Origin: an uncultured Pelagibacteraceae bacterium
Lineage (GTDB): Bacteria; Pseudomonadota; Alphaproteobacteria; Pelagibacterales; Pelagibacteraceae
Direction: 5' to 3'
Assembly (NCBI GenBank): GCA_902635665.1
Contig: CACPOX010000001.1
Location: 1 to 64,000, forward strand
DNA: 64,000 nt
The notes beneath the pieces were generated by a model. The model was not told where the DNA came from. It made no database searches and saw nothing but the letters and a program-made list of their open reading frames with translations. Shown here piece by piece: positions 62,718 to 64,000 of this stretch (position 1 is the stretch's first letter; each line of letters opens with the position of its first letter). The position numbers and the translations under genes are program-made.

Positions 62718-63683
62718 TTAAATAGATTTATAAAAATTGTACCAGTTATTTCCAAGTATTCCATGTGTCTCAACATCTGAAAAACCTACTTTTTTTAGAC
62801 CTTTTTCGATATTTATAAATCCTCTTGCATCAAGAAACCAATCGGGTTGTTTTGGAAAACCTGGTTTATTTTTTGACCCCTCACCAAAATTTTTACTTTT
62901 TGACCACGATCCATTTCTCATCCATTCAACAACATGATCAGGATGATCCAAACAAAGATCAGAACCTATTCCAATTTTGTTTACATTCATTATTTCGGTA
63001 GTTTTTGCAACCATTTCACAAAAACTGTCGAGAGTACAATTTGTATTATTTTTTAAATGATGAGGGTATAATGATAGACCCAACATACCGCCGCTATCAC
63101 TTAAAATTTTTAATAAATCTGAGGATTTGTTCCTTCTAGCTGGATGCCAAAAAGAAGGATTAGCATGAGTAATTGCAATTGGTTTTTCACTTAACTCAAT
63201 TGCATCTATAGTGCTTTTTTCTGCTGAATGTGACATGTCAACCACAAGACCAACTCTGTTCATTTCTCTTATAACCTCTCGTCCAAAATTTGTAACTCCA
63301 CTATCTACTTTTTCATAACAACCTGTTGCTAGTAAGGATTGGTTGTTATAGGTCAGCTGCATAAATCGACATCCTAATTCATAAACCTTTTCAACAAGCT
63401 TTATGTCATCTTCAATTGGCGAACAATTTTGAAAACCAAAGAATATTGCAGTTTTCTTTTCTGTATTAGCTTTATCAATATCTTTAAAATTCTTACCAGG
63501 AAAAATTAAATCAGAATTTTCATGAAATAATTTTTCCCATTTTTTGATTTCGAGTTTCAATTCATCAAAATCCTCATGGTATACAATTGTAACATGAACA
63601 GCATCCAAACCAGCAGATCTATTAATCTCAAAGATTTTTCTCGACCAATTACAGTATTGAAGGTTGTCGATTTTATAATTCAT
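62718..63683 (-). CDS. Divergent M19 membrane-dipeptidase-family protein
   Basis: 321 residues from ATG at 63683; a TTG seven codons upstream is in frame but has no ribosome site. Amidohydrolase fold with DMSHSAEKSTID and AITHANPSFWHP (second metal histidines) and GIGSD. The first-metal HxD found in renal dipeptidase is replaced by IDNLQYCNWSRK, and the bridging Glu region reads GFQNCSP, so Gln or Asn. It may bind a single metal or have another reaction. No signal peptide. Confidence 0.8.
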   Translation of the reverse strand: MNYKIDNLQYCNWSRKIFEINRSAGLDAVHVTIVYHEDFDELKLEIKKWEKLFHENSDLIFPGKNFKDIDKANTEKKTAIFFGFQNCSPIEDDIKLVEKVYELGCRFMQLTYNNQSLLATGCYEKVDSGVTNFGREVIREMNRVGLVVDMSHSAEKSTIDAIELSEKPIAITHANPSFWHPARRNKSSDLLKILSDSGGMLGLSLYPHHLKNNTNCTLDSFCEMVAKTTEIMNVNKIGIGSDLCLDHPDHVVEWMRNGSWSKSKNFGEGSKNKPGFPKQPDWFLDARGFINIEKGLKKVGFSDVETHGILGNNWYNFYKSI

Positions 63684-63777
63684 AGTATGCTTAACTCTAA
63701 TCAATATGTATTTTAAATACTATTAATTTTATTGAAATTTTAAGTTAATTTTGAAATAAATAGATTGATCAATTTTC

Positions 63778-64000
63778 ATGAAAAAAAATACTAAATTAAA
63801 AGTTTCAATCGTTATGGGAAGCCAGTCTGACTATAAAATAATGATACTAGCAGAAAAAACCCTAAAAAAAATTGGAGTTTCATTTGAAACAAAAATCATA
63901 TCCGCTCACAGAACTCCACAAAGAATGTACGAATATGCCGCAAATGTTGAGCGAAATCATATAGGAGTAGTAATTGCAGGTGCCGGAGGATCTGCTCATC
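63778..64000 (+). CDS. purE: N5-carboxyaminoimidazole ribonucleotide mutase, 3'-truncated by window edge
   Basis: Purine synthesis. The first 74 residues are present: VSIVMGSQSDYKIM (phosphate loop), ISAHRTPQRMYEYA and IAGAGGSAH, the PurE signature. Starts at ATG 63778, 73 bases from the divergent dipeptidase-like operon (TTG start excluded). Reading frame runs off the right edge. Confidence 0.95.
   Translation, partial: MKKNTKLKVSIVMGSQSDYKIMILAEKTLKKIGVSFETKIISAHRTPQRMYEYAANVERNHIGVVIAGAGGSAH

Noticed and set aside
1..64000. CRISPR array, insertion sequence, prophage or integron
   Set aside because: No spaced direct repeats, transposase, integrase or phage-like gene seen on either strand.

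Overview
The window looks like a chromosomal segment of a streamlined marine alphaproteobacterium, most likely SAR11/Pelagibacterales. The DNA is very AT-rich (about 30 % GC by eye), intergenic gaps are tiny, many stop and start codons overlap (ATGA, TAATG), proteins are rich in K/I/N, and the gene content (dimethylglycine dehydrogenases, betaine-homocysteine methyltransferase, TRAP and quaternary-amine ABC transporters, ETF/ETF-QO) fits that lineage. The lineage call rests on memory of gene content, not on a search. I saw no rRNA, tRNA, CRISPR array, insertion sequence or phage gene. Both ends cut genes: a cysteine synthase on the left and purE on the right.

1-9 kb: end of a cysteine synthase gene, then a plus-strand run of small proteins around an L-fuconate dehydratase, including two SMR-type membrane proteins that both lack the family's essential Glu14. 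Next come DUF952, DUF924, a histidinol-phosphatase-like IMPase, a gamma-butyrobetaine-hydroxylase-like dioxygenase, an azoreductase and CcdA. 9-26 kb: PEP carboxylase, then a long sugar-acid catabolism block: lactonase (SMP-30), galactarolactone-cycloisomerase-like enolase, FAH hydrolase, ketodeoxyfuconate-dehydrogenase-like SDR, GarR-like reductase, a complete TRAP transporter, hydroxyacid dehydrogenase, IlvD/Edd sugar-acid dehydratase, UxaA/GarD dehydratase, a DMT permease and a second GarR-like reductase. Together with the fuconate dehydratase at 2.5 kb this supports oxidative, non-phosphorylated breakdown of deoxy-sugar and sugar acids. A 280-base gap at 25.7-26 kb holds a possible 9-residue leader peptide and several hairpins.

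26-37 kb: cytochrome c'/b561 pair with interlocked start codons, DUF4396, persulfide dioxygenase-like protein, AzlCD, an iron(III) ABC transporter with tandem Fur-like boxes and a small Cys protein, and folE-acuI-lysR. Then hisI (with a zinc-ligand Cys replaced by Asp) and DUF2237.

37-60 kb: a methylated-osmolyte/one-carbon region. On the minus strand about 18 tightly packed genes run from a Rieske oxygenase through BHMT, a DMGDH-like enzyme, a methyltransferase, a DddP-like DMSP lyase candidate, a short kinase/nucleotidyltransferase pair, a PhyH-type dioxygenase, an ECHDC3-like protein, a BT1-type folate carrier and others, to a second DMGDH with EtfBA and ETF-QO. Divergent from it are a quaternary-amine binding protein and permease (no ATPase gene beside them), a short MetF and a DmdA-like GcvT protein. 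The scheme is uptake of betaine or DMSP-like compounds, demethylation to homocysteine or THF, and electrons passed through ETF and ETF-QO to quinone; DddP-like plus AcuI would add DMSP cleavage and acryloyl-CoA detoxification.

60-64 kb: a compact four-gene minus-strand operon of unknown role (divergent M19 dipeptidase-like protein, a 553-residue unknown, DUF3726, and a 55-residue zinc-ribbon-like microprotein), then the start of purE. A pattern repeated three times is a strong stem-loop between a transporter's binding-protein gene and its permease gene (TRAP, iron, and quaternary-amine systems).
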